Of a stretch of DNA of 64,000 nucleotides, positions 11,694 through 20,453 are shown piece by piece. Position 1 is the first letter of the stretch, and each line of letters opens with the position of its first letter. Position numbers and translations under genes: made by a program. The DNA is from Pseudomonas frederiksbergensis (GTDB lineage Bacteria; Pseudomonadota; Gammaproteobacteria; Pseudomonadales; Pseudomonadaceae): NCBI RefSeq assembly GCF_003732705.1, contig NZ_MOBR01000008.1, positions 124,001-188,000 of the forward strand, written 5' to 3'. The notes below the pieces were generated by a model, which was not told where the DNA came from, did not search any database, and saw nothing but the letters and a program-made list of their open reading frames with translations.

Positions 11694-12909
11694 AACGGTC
11701 TCTGCAGCAGTAGAGACCGATCCCGCTGAGCAGGCTGTAACTGAACAGCCCGACCCAGCCCGCCGCGCTGGCCGGCCACAGCCCGACCATTGGCGCCAGC
11801 CACACCAGCGGCAGGTTCGACGCCAGCCGCAAAAGCTCCAGCTTCAACGTCCACGGACGATTCTCCAGGGCCACGCCCAACGTAAACAAACCCAGCGCCA
11901 CCGCACTCCAGCCGAGCACCAGCGCGGCGGTCGGCAGACTCGGCTCCAGGTTCATCAAGTAGCTGCCCAAGGCGATGTAGACGCAAAACTGCAACGCCAC
12001 ATACAACTGCTGACGTCCGTCCAATGGCACTTCGAATTTGCGGAACTGGCTCAGATCGGGCTTGCTCATCGGGTAGTTGGCCGCCACGTCCGCCGGGCGC
12101 CAACCGGTGCGCATGAACCAGATGCGCAGCTTGTCCCACTTGCTCTGCGCCCGCTTCGCGTCATCCCACAATTGCGCATAGAACTGCACGTTGGCCCACA
12201 GCGGATTCCAGCTCGCCAGCGGCGTGGTCACGCCGAATATCACCGGTTCGTTGTCATCCTCTTCCTGGAACGAGCCAAATAGACGGTCCCAAATAATGAA
12301 CACCCCACCGTAGTTGCGATCCATGTAGAGAGCGTTCTGCGCATGGTGGGCCCGATGATTGGATGGCGTGACGAAGAACCACTCGAACCAGCCGAGCTTG
12401 GGAATGTGTTTGGTGTGCACCCAGAATTGATACAGCAGGTTCAACGCCGCCACGCTGACAAACACCAGCAGCGGCACGCCGAGCACCGCCATGGGCAGGT
12501 AGAAAATCCAGCTCAACAGAAACCCGGTGCTGGTCTGACGCAGGGCCGTGGAGAGGTTGTAGTCCTCGCTCTGGTGATGCACCGAATGCGCGGCCCAGAG
12601 GATGTTGCGCTCGTGGCCCATGCGGTGCAGCCAGTAGTAGCAGAAGTCGTAGAGCACGAAGGCAAACACCCAGACCCAGACGCTGTCGCCCGAGAGCTTG
12701 AACAACGCCAGATGCTCGAGGGCAAACGCATACGTCAGCAGCCCCACACCCTTGGTCAACAGGCCCGTGGTGGTGGACAACACGCCGGTACTGATGCTGT
12801 TGATCGCGTCGGCCAGCCGATAATTGCGCACCCCGCGCCAACGATCGGCCAGCAGTTCGACAGCAATCAGCACGAAGAAAAACGGCACCGCATACAGAAT
12901 GAAATTCAT
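11674..12909 (-). CDS. Sterol desaturase/fatty acid hydroxylase-family protein
   Basis: Predicted integral membrane di-iron oxygenase, 411 residues. The eight-histidine signature is complete: HRMGHE, HSVHHQ and later HTKH and NHRAHH in the first 200 residues, embedded among hydrophobic helices. The last 150 residues are further membrane segments. Family members hydroxylate or desaturate lipids; the substrate here is unknown. Start ATG at 12907-12909 is preceded by CAGGTC; an alternative in-frame start is 18 bases upstream. The stop codon lies inside the 3' end of the convergent dedA gene. Confidence 0.88.
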   Translation of the reverse strand: MNFILYAVPFFFVLIAVELLADRWRGVRNYRLADAINSISTGVLSTTTGLLTKGVGLLTYAFALEHLALFKLSGDSVWVWVFAFVLYDFCYYWLHRMGHERNILWAAHSVHHQSEDYNLSTALRQTSTGFLLSWIFYLPMAVLGVPLLVFVSVAALNLLYQFWVHTKHIPKLGWFEWFFVTPSNHRAHHAQNALYMDRNYGGVFIIWDRLFGSFQEEDDNEPVIFGVTTPLASWNPLWANVQFYAQLWDDAKRAQSKWDKLRIWFMRTGWRPADVAANYPMSKPDLSQFRKFEVPLDGRQQLYVALQFCVYIALGSYLMNLEPSLPTAALVLGWSAVALGLFTLGVALENRPWTLKLELLRLASNLPLVWLAPMVGLWPASAAGWVGLFSYSLLSGIGLYCCRDRFTRLAS

Positions 12910-13024
12910 GACGCGACCTGATGGCAATGGTGATGACTAATCCTAGGCCTCGCCGCGAATTAACCCTATGGCAACCCGCGACAAATTAGTGGACATTTAG
13001 CGCCATGAACCTGGAGAAAAGCCC

Positions 13025-13693
13025 ATGAGCAAAAAAATTGCAGTGATCCTTTCCGGCTGTGGCGTGTACGACGGCGCCGAGATCCACGAAAGCGTGATTA
13101 CCTTGCTGCGCCTGGACCAGCGCGGTGCCCAGGTGCAGTGCTTTGCACCGAACATTGCGCAGTTGCATGTGATCAACCACCTGACCGGCGAAGAAATGCC
13201 CGAGTCACGCAACGTTCTGGTGGAATCGGCGCGCATCGCCCGGGGCAACATCAAGGATCTGCGCGAGGCCAGCGTCGAAGACTTCGATGCGCTGATCGTG
13301 CCGGGCGGTTTTGGCGCAGCCAAGAACCTTTCCAACTTCGCGGTCGAAGGCGCCGGCTGCACGGTGCAACCGGAAGTCCTGGCGTTGGCCGAGGCCTTTG
13401 CCGAAGCGGGGAAACCGGTGGGGCTGATCTGCATCTCGCCGGCACTGGCGGCGAAAATCTACGGCCCGGGCGTGACCTGCACCATCGGTAACGATGCCGA
13501 GACGGCGGCAGCCATGAACAAAATGGGCGCCACCCATGCCGATTGCGCGGTGGGGGATATTGTTGAGGACAAGGCGCGCAAGTTGGTGAGTACACCGGCG
13601 TATATGCTGGCCCAGACGATCAGCGAGGCGGCTTCGGGGATTAATAAGCTGGTGGATCGCGTTCTCGAACTGACCCACGAAAACGACGCCTGA
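13025..13693 (+). CDS. elbB: ElbB-type glyoxalase/DJ-1 superfamily protein
   Basis: Cytoplasmic protein of 222 residues in the class I glutamine amidotransferase-like/DJ-1 superfamily. ElbB proteins have been reported as glyoxalase III-like and linked to isoprenoid yield. The nucleophile elbow is VGLICISPALAAKIYG, with the cysteine near residue 138. Other family segments are VILSGCGVYDGAEIHE at the N-terminus and LIVPGGFGAAKNLSNFA. It is a monocistronic gene ending in a REP repeat. The identity is firm; the physiological substrate is not. Confidence 0.93.
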   Translation: MSKKIAVILSGCGVYDGAEIHESVITLLRLDQRGAQVQCFAPNIAQLHVINHLTGEEMPESRNVLVESARIARGNIKDLREASVEDFDALIVPGGFGAAKNLSNFAVEGAGCTVQPEVLALAEAFAEAGKPVGLICISPALAAKIYGPGVTCTIGNDAETAAAMNKMGATHADCAVGDIVEDKARKLVSTPAYMLAQTISEAASGINKLVDRVLELTHENDA

Positions 13694-13713
13694 CCTGGCT
13701 CACTGAAAGGCTT

Positions 13714-13824
13714 GATCGTTCCCACGCTCTGCGTGGGAATGCCTCAACGGACGCTCCGCGTTCGGCTCTAGATGGGACGCGGAGCGTCCCGGGCTGCATT
13801 CCCACGCGGAGCGTGGGAACGATC
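13714..13824. repeat. REP-type palindromic repeat (GATCGTTCCCACGC class)
   Basis: A complete copy with near-perfect inverted ends GATCGTTCCCACGCTCTGCG and CGGAGCGTGGGAACGATC. The right end covers the stop codon of the convergent DUF188 gene (13823-13825), so the element sets the end of that reading frame. Confidence 0.88.
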
Positions 13825-14278
13825 ATTGTGCCCGGGTCAGCCGAGTGAGGATCCGGTCCAGCGCATTGGCAAACGCCTGCTTCTCCCGCTCGCCAAATGG
13901 CGCGGGCCCGCCGCTCATCTGACCTTGCTCGCGTAAATCGGTAAACAGGTTCCGCACCGCCAACCGATCCCCCATGTTCTGCGCATCAAATTCTTTGCCC
14001 CGCGGGTCGAGCGCCGAAACGCCCTTCTTCACCAAACGATCCGCCAGGGGCACATCGCTGCAAATCACCAGCTCGCCGGGCACTGCGTGTTCCACCAGGT
14101 AATCGTCGGCCGCATCCGGGCCGCTGGGCACCACGATCAGCTTCACCAAGGCCAGGCCTGGTTTGATCTGTGGCTGACCGGCCACCAGCACCACTTCGAA
14201 CTGGCGCTTGAGTGCAAACTTCACCACCAGATCCTTGGCCGCCCGTGGGCAGGCGTCGGCGTCGATCCAGACACGCAT
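13823..14278 (-). CDS. DUF188/YaiI-YqxD family protein
   Basis: Cytoplasmic protein of 151 residues (UPF0178), with a PIN-like fold suggested for the family and no established function. The family start MRVWIDADACPRAAKDLV, the acidic pairs D6/D8 and the later segment VICSDVPLADRLV are clear. The ATG at 14276-14278 has GAGGA upstream. Its TGA stop sits in the end of a REP element, so the last residues (TRLTRAQ) could differ between strains depending on where the repeat inserted. Confidence 0.9.
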   Translation of the reverse strand: MRVWIDADACPRAAKDLVVKFALKRQFEVVLVAGQPQIKPGLALVKLIVVPSGPDAADDYLVEHAVPGELVICSDVPLADRLVKKGVSALDPRGKEFDAQNMGDRLAVRNLFTDLREQGQMSGGPAPFGEREKQAFANALDRILTRLTRAQ

Positions 14279-14298
14279 TGTGTTTCCTCTTAAAAGCA

Positions 14299-14374
14299 TC
14301 GCGGGCAAGCCTTGCTCCTACAGGTTATACGCAACCGGCGCATGAATCCCGTAGGAGCGAGGCTTGCCCGCGAA
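14299..14374. repeat. REPIN (inverted REP pair)
   Basis: TCGCGGGCAAGCCTTGCTCC and its inverted partner GTAGGAGCGAGGCTTGCCCG flank a short spacer. It lies between the iron permease gene and the DUF188 gene. Confidence 0.85.
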
Positions 14375-14390
14375 TGGGGGCGACGCGGAC

Positions 14391-16289
14391 TTAAGACGTT
14401 TGCACCCGCCGCTTCTCGACCATGCGACTGCGGCTATACAGCACGACAATCGCAATGATCGCCACCGCCTGCGCACTCAGCGAATACGCATCGGCATGGA
14501 TCCCCAGCCAGTCGAAGTCAAAGAACGGCACCGGCCGGGTGCCGAAGATCCCGGCTTCCTGCAACGCCTTCACGCCATGCCCGGCGAACACCACCGACAA
14601 CGCGCACAGCAACCCGGCGTTGATCCCGAAGAACAGCGCCAGCGGCAATTTCGCCGAACCGCGCAGGATCACCCAGGCCAGCCCCACCAACAGCACCAGC
14701 GCCGTGGCGCCACCCGCCAATACCGCGTTATGCCCGGCGGGACCGGCCTGCAACCACAGGGTTTCGTAGAACAGGATCACTTCGAACAGTTCGCGGTACA
14801 CCGAGAAGAACGCCAGGATCGCAAAACCGAATCGCCCGCCGCCGCCCACCAGGCTGCTCTTGATGTAATCCTGCCAGGCCGCCGCATGGCGACGGTCGTG
14901 CATCCACACGCCAAGCCATAGCACCATGACGCTGGCAAACAGCGCGGTGCAGCCTTCCAGCAATTCACGCTGGGCACCGCTGACATCAATCACATACGCC
15001 GCCAGCGCCCAGGTCGCCAAACCGGCCACCAGCGCCAAACCCCAACCGACGTTGACGCTGCGCACCGCCGATTGCTGGCCGGTGTTGCGCAGGAACGCGA
15101 GGATCGCCGCCAGCACCAGAATCGCTTCCAGACCTTCGCGCAGCAGAATCAACAGGCCGGAGATGTAGCTCAGGGACCAGCTCAAACCATCGCTGCCCAA
15201 CAGGCCGGCGGATTCCTTCAGCTTGGACTTGGCGGCGTCCAGGCGCTGCTCAACCTGGGCCACCGGCAAGCCGTCCTGCAATGACTGACGGTAGGCCATC
15301 AGGGATTTTTCGGTGTCTTTGCGCACGTTGGCGTCGACGTTATCCAGGGAGCTTTCGACCAGTTCGAAGCCTTCCAGGTACGCCGCCACCGACAGGTCGT
15401 AGGCCTGATCGTGTTCGCCGGCACGGTAAGCGGCGATGCTCTTGTCCAGAGTGGCTGCGGTGTAGTCCAGCAATTGCCCCGGGCCGCGCTTGACCTGCGG
15501 CGGCTGCGCCCGTTGTGCGCGGAACGTCGCCACAGCTTGCGGGCCTTCAGCGGCCAGTACTTCGGCTGGCGTCTGACGGGCCAGGTCGGCAATGTTGTAG
15601 GTCTTTTCGGATTTCGCTGCAGCCGGATCGGCGCTGAAGCCCGCGATATAGGTCGCCAGGTCCCAGCGCTGACGATCATCCAGTTGATCGGCGAAGGACG
15701 GCATGTCGGTGCCTTCGACGCCTTGGCCCAGGGTGTTGTAGATCCCGTAGAGGCTCAGGCGATCCAGTCGCGCCGCATCGCGCAGATTGGCCGGTGGCGG
15801 CGTCATGCCCACGCCGGCCGGGCCATCGCCGGCGCCCGCATCACCGTGGCACACCGAGCATTGCTGGGCATACAGCGGCGCACCGCGAGTCGGGTCTGGA
15901 GTAATGACCGGAGCCTGGCTGACTTCATAGGCCACCGCCAGTTTCGCACCGAGTTGGCGGGCCTGACGGACGACATCAGCGCCATCCTTGCGTGCCGCGA
16001 TTGCCGCGCCCAGGCTGCTGACACCCTGCTCCAGTTCGGCCTGCTCAGGCTTGGCCGGCAATTCAGCGATCAAACCTTTCAGAACACCGAGGAATTCCTG
16101 CTGTTCACGGTATTCAGACTCATCAATAACCTTGCCGCCCTCGACCGTCGCCGGGTAATCCGCGCCAATGTAGTCAAGCAAATGCAGCGCTTTAGGCGCG
16201 CCTTCGGCGGTGTCAGCCAGCGCATTGAGGCTGCAGAACGCAATCACCGGCAGCACTAGCCACGCCAGAAAACGGGAAGAGGCAGTCAT
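14391..16289 (-). CDS. FTR1-family iron permease with N-terminal cytochrome c domain
   Basis: A 632-residue fusion. After a signal peptide (cleavage near residue 25) comes a periplasmic part with a c-type heme site CSVCH at 144-148 and a likely axial methionine in GTDMPSF (196). A helical segment follows (about 270-365). The C-terminal half is an FTR1 permease with seven or so membrane helices and the iron-binding motifs REGLE (384-388) and RELFE (499-503). FTR1 proteins move ferric iron after ferrous oxidation; the fused cytochrome could take the electron in place of a separate oxidase such as EfeO/EfeB, which are absent nearby. No convincing Fur box is visible upstream. Confidence 0.9.
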   Translation of the reverse strand: MTASSRFLAWLVLPVIAFCSLNALADTAEGAPKALHLLDYIGADYPATVEGGKVIDESEYREQQEFLGVLKGLIAELPAKPEQAELEQGVSSLGAAIAARKDGADVVRQARQLGAKLAVAYEVSQAPVITPDPTRGAPLYAQQCSVCHGDAGAGDGPAGVGMTPPPANLRDAARLDRLSLYGIYNTLGQGVEGTDMPSFADQLDDRQRWDLATYIAGFSADPAAAKSEKTYNIADLARQTPAEVLAAEGPQAVATFRAQRAQPPQVKRGPGQLLDYTAATLDKSIAAYRAGEHDQAYDLSVAAYLEGFELVESSLDNVDANVRKDTEKSLMAYRQSLQDGLPVAQVEQRLDAAKSKLKESAGLLGSDGLSWSLSYISGLLILLREGLEAILVLAAILAFLRNTGQQSAVRSVNVGWGLALVAGLATWALAAYVIDVSGAQRELLEGCTALFASVMVLWLGVWMHDRRHAAAWQDYIKSSLVGGGGRFGFAILAFFSVYRELFEVILFYETLWLQAGPAGHNAVLAGGATALVLLVGLAWVILRGSAKLPLALFFGINAGLLCALSVVFAGHGVKALQEAGIFGTRPVPFFDFDWLGIHADAYSLSAQAVAIIAIVVLYSRSRMVEKRRVQTS

Positions 16290-16357
16290 GAATGAATCTC
16301 AAAGGGAAATACGAAGTAACACATTGTTCACTTCCAATGACTTTCACTCAAGCTTTG

Positions 16358-16386
16358 TTGGTATTTCCTGCATGGCTGCGTATAAA
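16358..16386 (+). promoter_or_regulatory. Candidate sigma-70 promoter of the COG3014 operon
   Basis: TTGGTA (-35), 17-base spacer, TATAAA (-10). It is 56 bases before the first lipoprotein gene and is divergent from the iron permease. Confidence 0.5.
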
Positions 16387-16442
16387 TTCAGCGGCGAATC
16401 GCCCTCTCTTCGCGATATCCGTTCAGGGAAGAATCATCGTCC

Positions 16443-17840
16443 ATGCGCCCACCCCTGTTTTTCTCGCTGCTGCTCAGCCTTATCCTGCAGATGAGTGGAT
16501 GTGCCGCGTACCGCAATTACGATCAGGAAATGCAACAGACTAACGACCAGCTCTTGGTGGGCAACCTCCAAGGGGCGCTGGACCTGGTGGAATTGCACAA
16601 TCCCTGGGATGACAAGGATCTGCTCTATTACTTCGAGAAGGGCGCCATCCTCAGTGTCGCCAGCATGCTGCCGCAGAGCCAGAAGGCTTGGCGCAGCGCC
16701 GACCAGATGGTGTTCCAGCGCGAAGAAGCGGTGCCCTCCGGCGCCATGAAACTGCTCACCCGTTTCGGCAGCGAAATGGGCACGATGCTGGTGAACGACA
16801 AACTGCGTCGCTACGAAGGCTACGACTACGAAAAAGTCATGTTGACCACGCAAATGGCCCTCAACCAATTGGCGGCGAATGACTTCGATGGCGCCCGCGC
16901 CGACATCAAGAAAACCCACGAACGCGAAGCGCTGATTGCCCGCCAACGCGAGAAACAGTACGAAGAACTCGAGGAGCAGGCCAAGGCCCAGGGCATTTCG
17001 GTGCACTACAAGGATCTGCAGGGTTATCCGGTGACCACCCTCGATGCGCCCGCCGTCATCGAACTGAAGAACGGCTACCAGAGCGCCTTCAGTCATTACC
17101 TGGCAGGCTTCACCTACGAAGCCCTCGGCGAACGGGATCTCGCCGCGCCGGGTTATCGCCAGGCCATCGAACTGCGCCCGAACCTGGCGTTTCTCGAGCA
17201 GGCGCTGCGCAATCTCGACAAACCGCTGGCAAAAGCCGATGAGAGTGATGTGCTGATCATCGTCCAAAGCGGTCTGGCGCCGGCACGCAGTTCGGTGCGC
17301 GTGCCGATTCCGGTGCAGCTCAACGAAAATCTGGTGATCGTTGCGCCGATTTCTTTCCCGGTAATGATTCCGGACACCATCACGCCCACGTTCGACCACA
17401 TCATCGTCGATGGTCGCAAACGGCCGCTGACCGCACTTAACAGCGTCACCGACATGGCTTTGCGCACCTTGCGTGACGACATGCCTGCCATCATTTCGCG
17501 AGCGATGTTCCGCGCCAACATGGCGGCGATCATCCAAGCCCAGGAAAACCAACGCAACCCGGCCAAGGCCTCGTTGGTGGTCACCGCCGAAGACCCGTTC
17601 GAGGAGGCTGATACCCGCGTATGGCGCACCCTGCCGGACAAAACCCTGGTCGCGCGTCTGCGGCTGAAAAAAGGTGATCACCTGTTTACCGCCCCGAACG
17701 CGCCCGGCACCGCGCCGGTGACCATCCGTATCGACCACGACTTTCAAGTGATCAACCTGCGCACCCTGAACACCGTGGCCTTCGTCGTCGGCAAGACGTC
17801 CGTGCAGTCCTGGCCGGCGCCGGTATCAAGCCAGAAATAA
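16443..17840 (+). CDS. COG3014-family envelope lipoprotein, copy 1
   Basis: A 465-residue lipoprotein with signal peptide and lipobox (LQMSGC, cysteine 20). The mature protein is TPR-like in its first half (segments DLLYYFEKGAIL, YEGYDYEKVMLTTQMALNQL, QSAFSHYLAGFTYEALGERD) and ends in a beta-rich domain (ADTRVWRTLPDKTLVARLRL). It is a clear paralogue of the next gene. Proteins of this family are found beside LpoB and YcfL genes, as here, which suggests a role in peptidoglycan or outer-membrane assembly, but no activity is established. The start has AGGGAAGA 11 bases upstream. Confidence 0.85.
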   Translation: MRPPLFFSLLLSLILQMSGCAAYRNYDQEMQQTNDQLLVGNLQGALDLVELHNPWDDKDLLYYFEKGAILSVASMLPQSQKAWRSADQMVFQREEAVPSGAMKLLTRFGSEMGTMLVNDKLRRYEGYDYEKVMLTTQMALNQLAANDFDGARADIKKTHEREALIARQREKQYEELEEQAKAQGISVHYKDLQGYPVTTLDAPAVIELKNGYQSAFSHYLAGFTYEALGERDLAAPGYRQAIELRPNLAFLEQALRNLDKPLAKADESDVLIIVQSGLAPARSSVRVPIPVQLNENLVIVAPISFPVMIPDTITPTFDHIIVDGRKRPLTALNSVTDMALRTLRDDMPAIISRAMFRANMAAIIQAQENQRNPAKASLVVTAEDPFEEADTRVWRTLPDKTLVARLRLKKGDHLFTAPNAPGTAPVTIRIDHDFQVINLRTLNTVAFVVGKTSVQSWPAPVSSQK

Positions 17841-17877
17841 GTAGTGGCACGTTGTGAAAAAATGTAATTAAAAAGCC

Positions 17878-17906
17878 ATTACATAGCCAGCATCCGAGCT
17901 TATAAT
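17878..17906 (+). promoter_or_regulatory. Sigma-70 promoter of the second COG3014 gene
   Basis: ATTACA, 17-base spacer, perfect TATAAT. It lies 38 bases after the first paralogue and gives a leader of about 130 bases, so the second gene and the lpoB genes can be transcribed separately from copy 1. Confidence 0.65.
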
Positions 17907-17959
17907 GCCGCGCCCCTGCCTAGGCGGTACGGCATTTAAGCTCCTCTTTATGAGGAATT

Positions 17960-17981
17960 GGCAGGACGCCAGTCTCCTGCC
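17960..17981 (+). promoter_or_regulatory. Leader hairpin before COG3014 copy 2
   Basis: GGCAGGA/TCCTGCC stem with an eight-base loop, preceded by a smaller CCTC/GAGG hairpin at 17943-17955. It has no T-run, so it is not a terminator. It would sit in the 5' untranslated region of the downstream operon. Confidence 0.4.
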
Positions 17982-18044
17982 GATAGGTCCCAACAGCCCG
18001 ACCAGCAAGCGCGGCTGCTTCTACTCAGGGAAGAAGTACCCCCT

Positions 18045-19439
18045 ATGGCCTCTCGCGCCCTTACCTCGATCGCACTCAGCGCGGTCACTTTACTCTCCGG
18101 CTGTTCCGCCTTTCGCAACTACGACTCCGAACTCGCGCAAACCAACCAGCAACTGGCCGCCGGCAACGTCGATGCCGCGTTGACCCTGCTGGAAAAGAAC
18201 AACACCGGCCCGGACAAAGACCTGCTTTATTACTTCGAGAAGGGTGAACTGCTGCGCGCCAAGGGCGACCTGTCCGGCAGCCAGAACGCCTGGACCAGCG
18301 CCGATCAGGTGGTGGGCAAGTGGGAAGACTCGGTCAAGCTCGATACCGACAAGTACCTGGCACAGTTCGGCAGCTTCCTGGTCAACGACAAAGTCCGTCG
18401 CTACGAAGGTTATGACTATGAAAAAGTCATGCTGACCACGCAGATGGCGCTGAACCTGTTGGCAGTGAACGACTTCGACGGCGCGCGCATGTCGATCAAG
18501 AAGACCCACGAGCGTGAGGCGGTAATCGCCGATCTGCGGGACAAGGAATACCTCAAGAGCGAAGACGAGGCCGAGAAAGAAGGCATCAAGACCCAGTACA
18601 AAGACCTGCAGGGTTACCCGGTCGCCAGCCTCGACGCACCGGACGTGGTCAGCCTGAAAAACAGCTACCAGAGTGCGTTCAGCCATTACCTGGCCGGTTT
18701 CGTCTACGAAGCCCTGGGTGAAAAAGACCTCGCTGCGCCGGGTTATCGCAAGGCCGCCGAACTGCGCCCGAACACGCCGCTGCTGGAACAGGCACTGGTC
18801 AACCTCGACAAACCGGCCAAGACTGACGACAGCGACATTCTGATTGTGGTGCAAAGCGGCCTGGCGCCGTCCCGGGATTCGATCCGCATTCCGTTGCCTT
18901 TGCCGATCAGCAACCAGCTCGTAATCACCCCGCTGTCGTTCCCGATCATCAAGCCCGACACCTCCACCGCCCCCTTCGCCCAGATCGGCGTGGACGGTCA
19001 GCAGTTGAACCTGACCCAGCTCAACAGCACCACCGCCATGTCCCGCCGCGCGCTGCGTGACGACATGCCGGGCATCATCCTGCGCACCACCGTGCGCGCC
19101 GTGACCAAAGGCGTGGCCCAGAAGAAGATCAACGAAACCAACCCGCTGGCCGGTCTGGCGGTGGGTATTTCTTCAGCTGTGCTCGAAGGTGCCGATACCC
19201 GTACATGGCGCACCCTGCCGGACAACACCCAAGTGGTGCGTCTGCGCTTGAAGAAAGGCGAACACCAAGTCACCCTGCCGAGCGCCGTGGGCGGTTCGGT
19301 GGTCAAGGTGACGGTGGATCAGCGTTATCAGGTCATCACCTTGCGCGCCGTGGGTAGTCAGGTATTCGCCAGCGGCCTGGCCGCACACGTGATCACCAGT
19401 GCCAACCCGACCGCCGTGGCCAGCTTCAAACAACCTTAA
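18045..19439 (+). CDS. COG3014-family envelope lipoprotein, copy 2
   Basis: A 464-residue lipoprotein (lipobox TLLSGC, cysteine 20) that aligns with copy 1 along its whole length: DKDLLYYFEKGELL, RRYEGYDYEKVMLTTQMALN, the THEREA segment, YKDLQGYPV, SAFSHYLAGFVYEALGEKD and ADTRTWRTLPD are shared. It therefore arose by tandem duplication. The ATG at 18045 begins a canonical signal peptide; a longer in-frame extension upstream lacks one. It has its own promoter and is followed 15 bases later by the YcfL-like gene, so it is probably the first gene of the lpoB operon. Molecular function is unknown. Confidence 0.87.
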   Translation: MASRALTSIALSAVTLLSGCSAFRNYDSELAQTNQQLAAGNVDAALTLLEKNNTGPDKDLLYYFEKGELLRAKGDLSGSQNAWTSADQVVGKWEDSVKLDTDKYLAQFGSFLVNDKVRRYEGYDYEKVMLTTQMALNLLAVNDFDGARMSIKKTHEREAVIADLRDKEYLKSEDEAEKEGIKTQYKDLQGYPVASLDAPDVVSLKNSYQSAFSHYLAGFVYEALGEKDLAAPGYRKAAELRPNTPLLEQALVNLDKPAKTDDSDILIVVQSGLAPSRDSIRIPLPLPISNQLVITPLSFPIIKPDTSTAPFAQIGVDGQQLNLTQLNSTTAMSRRALRDDMPGIILRTTVRAVTKGVAQKKINETNPLAGLAVGISSAVLEGADTRTWRTLPDNTQVVRLRLKKGEHQVTLPSAVGGSVVKVTVDQRYQVITLRAVGSQVFASGLAAHVITSANPTAVASFKQP

Positions 19440-19454
19440 GAACGGAGTCTTTGC

Positions 19455-19826
19455 ATGCGCTTCAAACTCATCGCTGTTGTCGCCCTGGCCTTGCTGGCCG
19501 GGTGCGCCACCCCGCCACCACCGGAGCCGGGCAGCGCCGCCAGTAAAGTCGTGGCCATGGGCAAGCTCAAGAACATCGTGGTCGGCGCCATGCGCGTCGC
19601 CCGGGAAAACGGCTTCCAGACGGTCAATGTGCAGTTGAGCAATACCAGCTTCAACAACAAGACCTTCTACTACCGTTTTGCCTGGCTCGGCCCTGAGGGC
19701 TTCCCGGTCGCGGAAGAGGAAACCTGGAAAAGCCAAATGATGTACGGCGAACAGACCAGTTTCATCCAGGCCATCGCGCCGACCGCCAAAGCCGTGGATT
19801 TCCGTCTCGAAATCAAGACACCTTAA
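19455..19826 (+). CDS. YcfL-family lipoprotein (DUF1425)
   Basis: A 123-residue lipoprotein with lipobox LLAGC (cysteine 17). The mature part is a small beta-sandwich-like domain with the family segments NVQLSNTSFNNKTFYYRFAWL and GEQTSFIQAIAPT. In E. coli the ycfL gene also stands directly before lpoB, so the neighbourhood is ancient. The role is unknown, probably in the cell envelope. It starts with CGGAGTCTTTGC in front of ATG and is 36 bases from lpoB. Confidence 0.87.
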   Translation: MRFKLIAVVALALLAGCATPPPPEPGSAASKVVAMGKLKNIVVGAMRVARENGFQTVNVQLSNTSFNNKTFYYRFAWLGPEGFPVAEEETWKSQMMYGEQTSFIQAIAPTAKAVDFRLEIKTP

Positions 19827-19862
19827 GCCCGACACCCTATTTCAGTTCTAGAGAGCATTCCC

Positions 19863-20450
19863 ATGTTTGCACGCTTTTCGTTTATCGCCGTCATCGCCCT
19901 CCTGGCCAGCGGTTGCGCCAACACTTCGCCGACCCTGGGCAGCAAGAACATCAGCTACGGTGACACCAAGGCTGTGGAAACCGTGACCAACGAGTTCGGT
20001 TCCACCGACCTGCAGATGATCGCCGAGTCCATGACCCGCTCCTTGGCCCAGTCCGGCATCCTGCAGAATCGCCCGGTGGTTCAGGTCTACGACGTGAAGA
20101 ACAAGACCAGCGAGTACATCGATACCCGCGAAATCACCACCAGCATCAAGACCCAGCTGATGAAGACCGGCACCGCCCGCTTCGCCAGCGACAACACCGC
20201 GATGCAGAGCCAGGTTGACCAGCTCAAGCTGCAAAACCAGAGCGGCCTGTACAAGAAAGCCACGGTGGCCAAGACCGGCAACATGATCGCCGCCAAGTAT
20301 CGTCTTGAAGGTTCGATCAGCTCGATCGTCAAACGCAGCAGCGACTACAAGGACGTCTTCTACAAATTCAGCCTGCAACTGATCGACGTCGAAAGCGGTC
20401 TGGCCGAGTGGATGGACGAAAAAGAGATTCGCAAAACCACGGAGCGTTAA
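19863..20450 (+). CDS. lpoB: Penicillin-binding protein activator LpoB
   Basis: Outer-membrane lipoprotein of 195 residues that reaches through the periplasm to activate the peptidoglycan polymerase PBP1b-type enzyme. The signal peptide ends in the lipobox LLASGC (cysteine 18). A short linker is followed by the TolB-like domain, with VVQVYDVKNKTSEYIDTREI, IAAKYRLEGSISSIVKR and the C-terminal FKFSLQLIDVESGLAEWMDEKEIRK-type strand pair near residues 160-190. It is separated by three bases from the next gene. Whether it activates PBP1b or another synthase in Pseudomonas cannot be judged here, since P. aeruginosa is reported to use LpoP for PBP1b. Confidence 0.87.
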   Translation: MFARFSFIAVIALLASGCANTSPTLGSKNISYGDTKAVETVTNEFGSTDLQMIAESMTRSLAQSGILQNRPVVQVYDVKNKTSEYIDTREITTSIKTQLMKTGTARFASDNTAMQSQVDQLKLQNQSGLYKKATVAKTGNMIAAKYRLEGSISSIVKRSSDYKDVFYKFSLQLIDVESGLAEWMDEKEIRKTTER

Positions 20451-20453
20451 TCG

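Noticed and set aside
16290..16442. A possible Fur box upstream of the iron permease
   Set aside because: No GATAAT-type hexamer array was found; only random AT-rich stretches.
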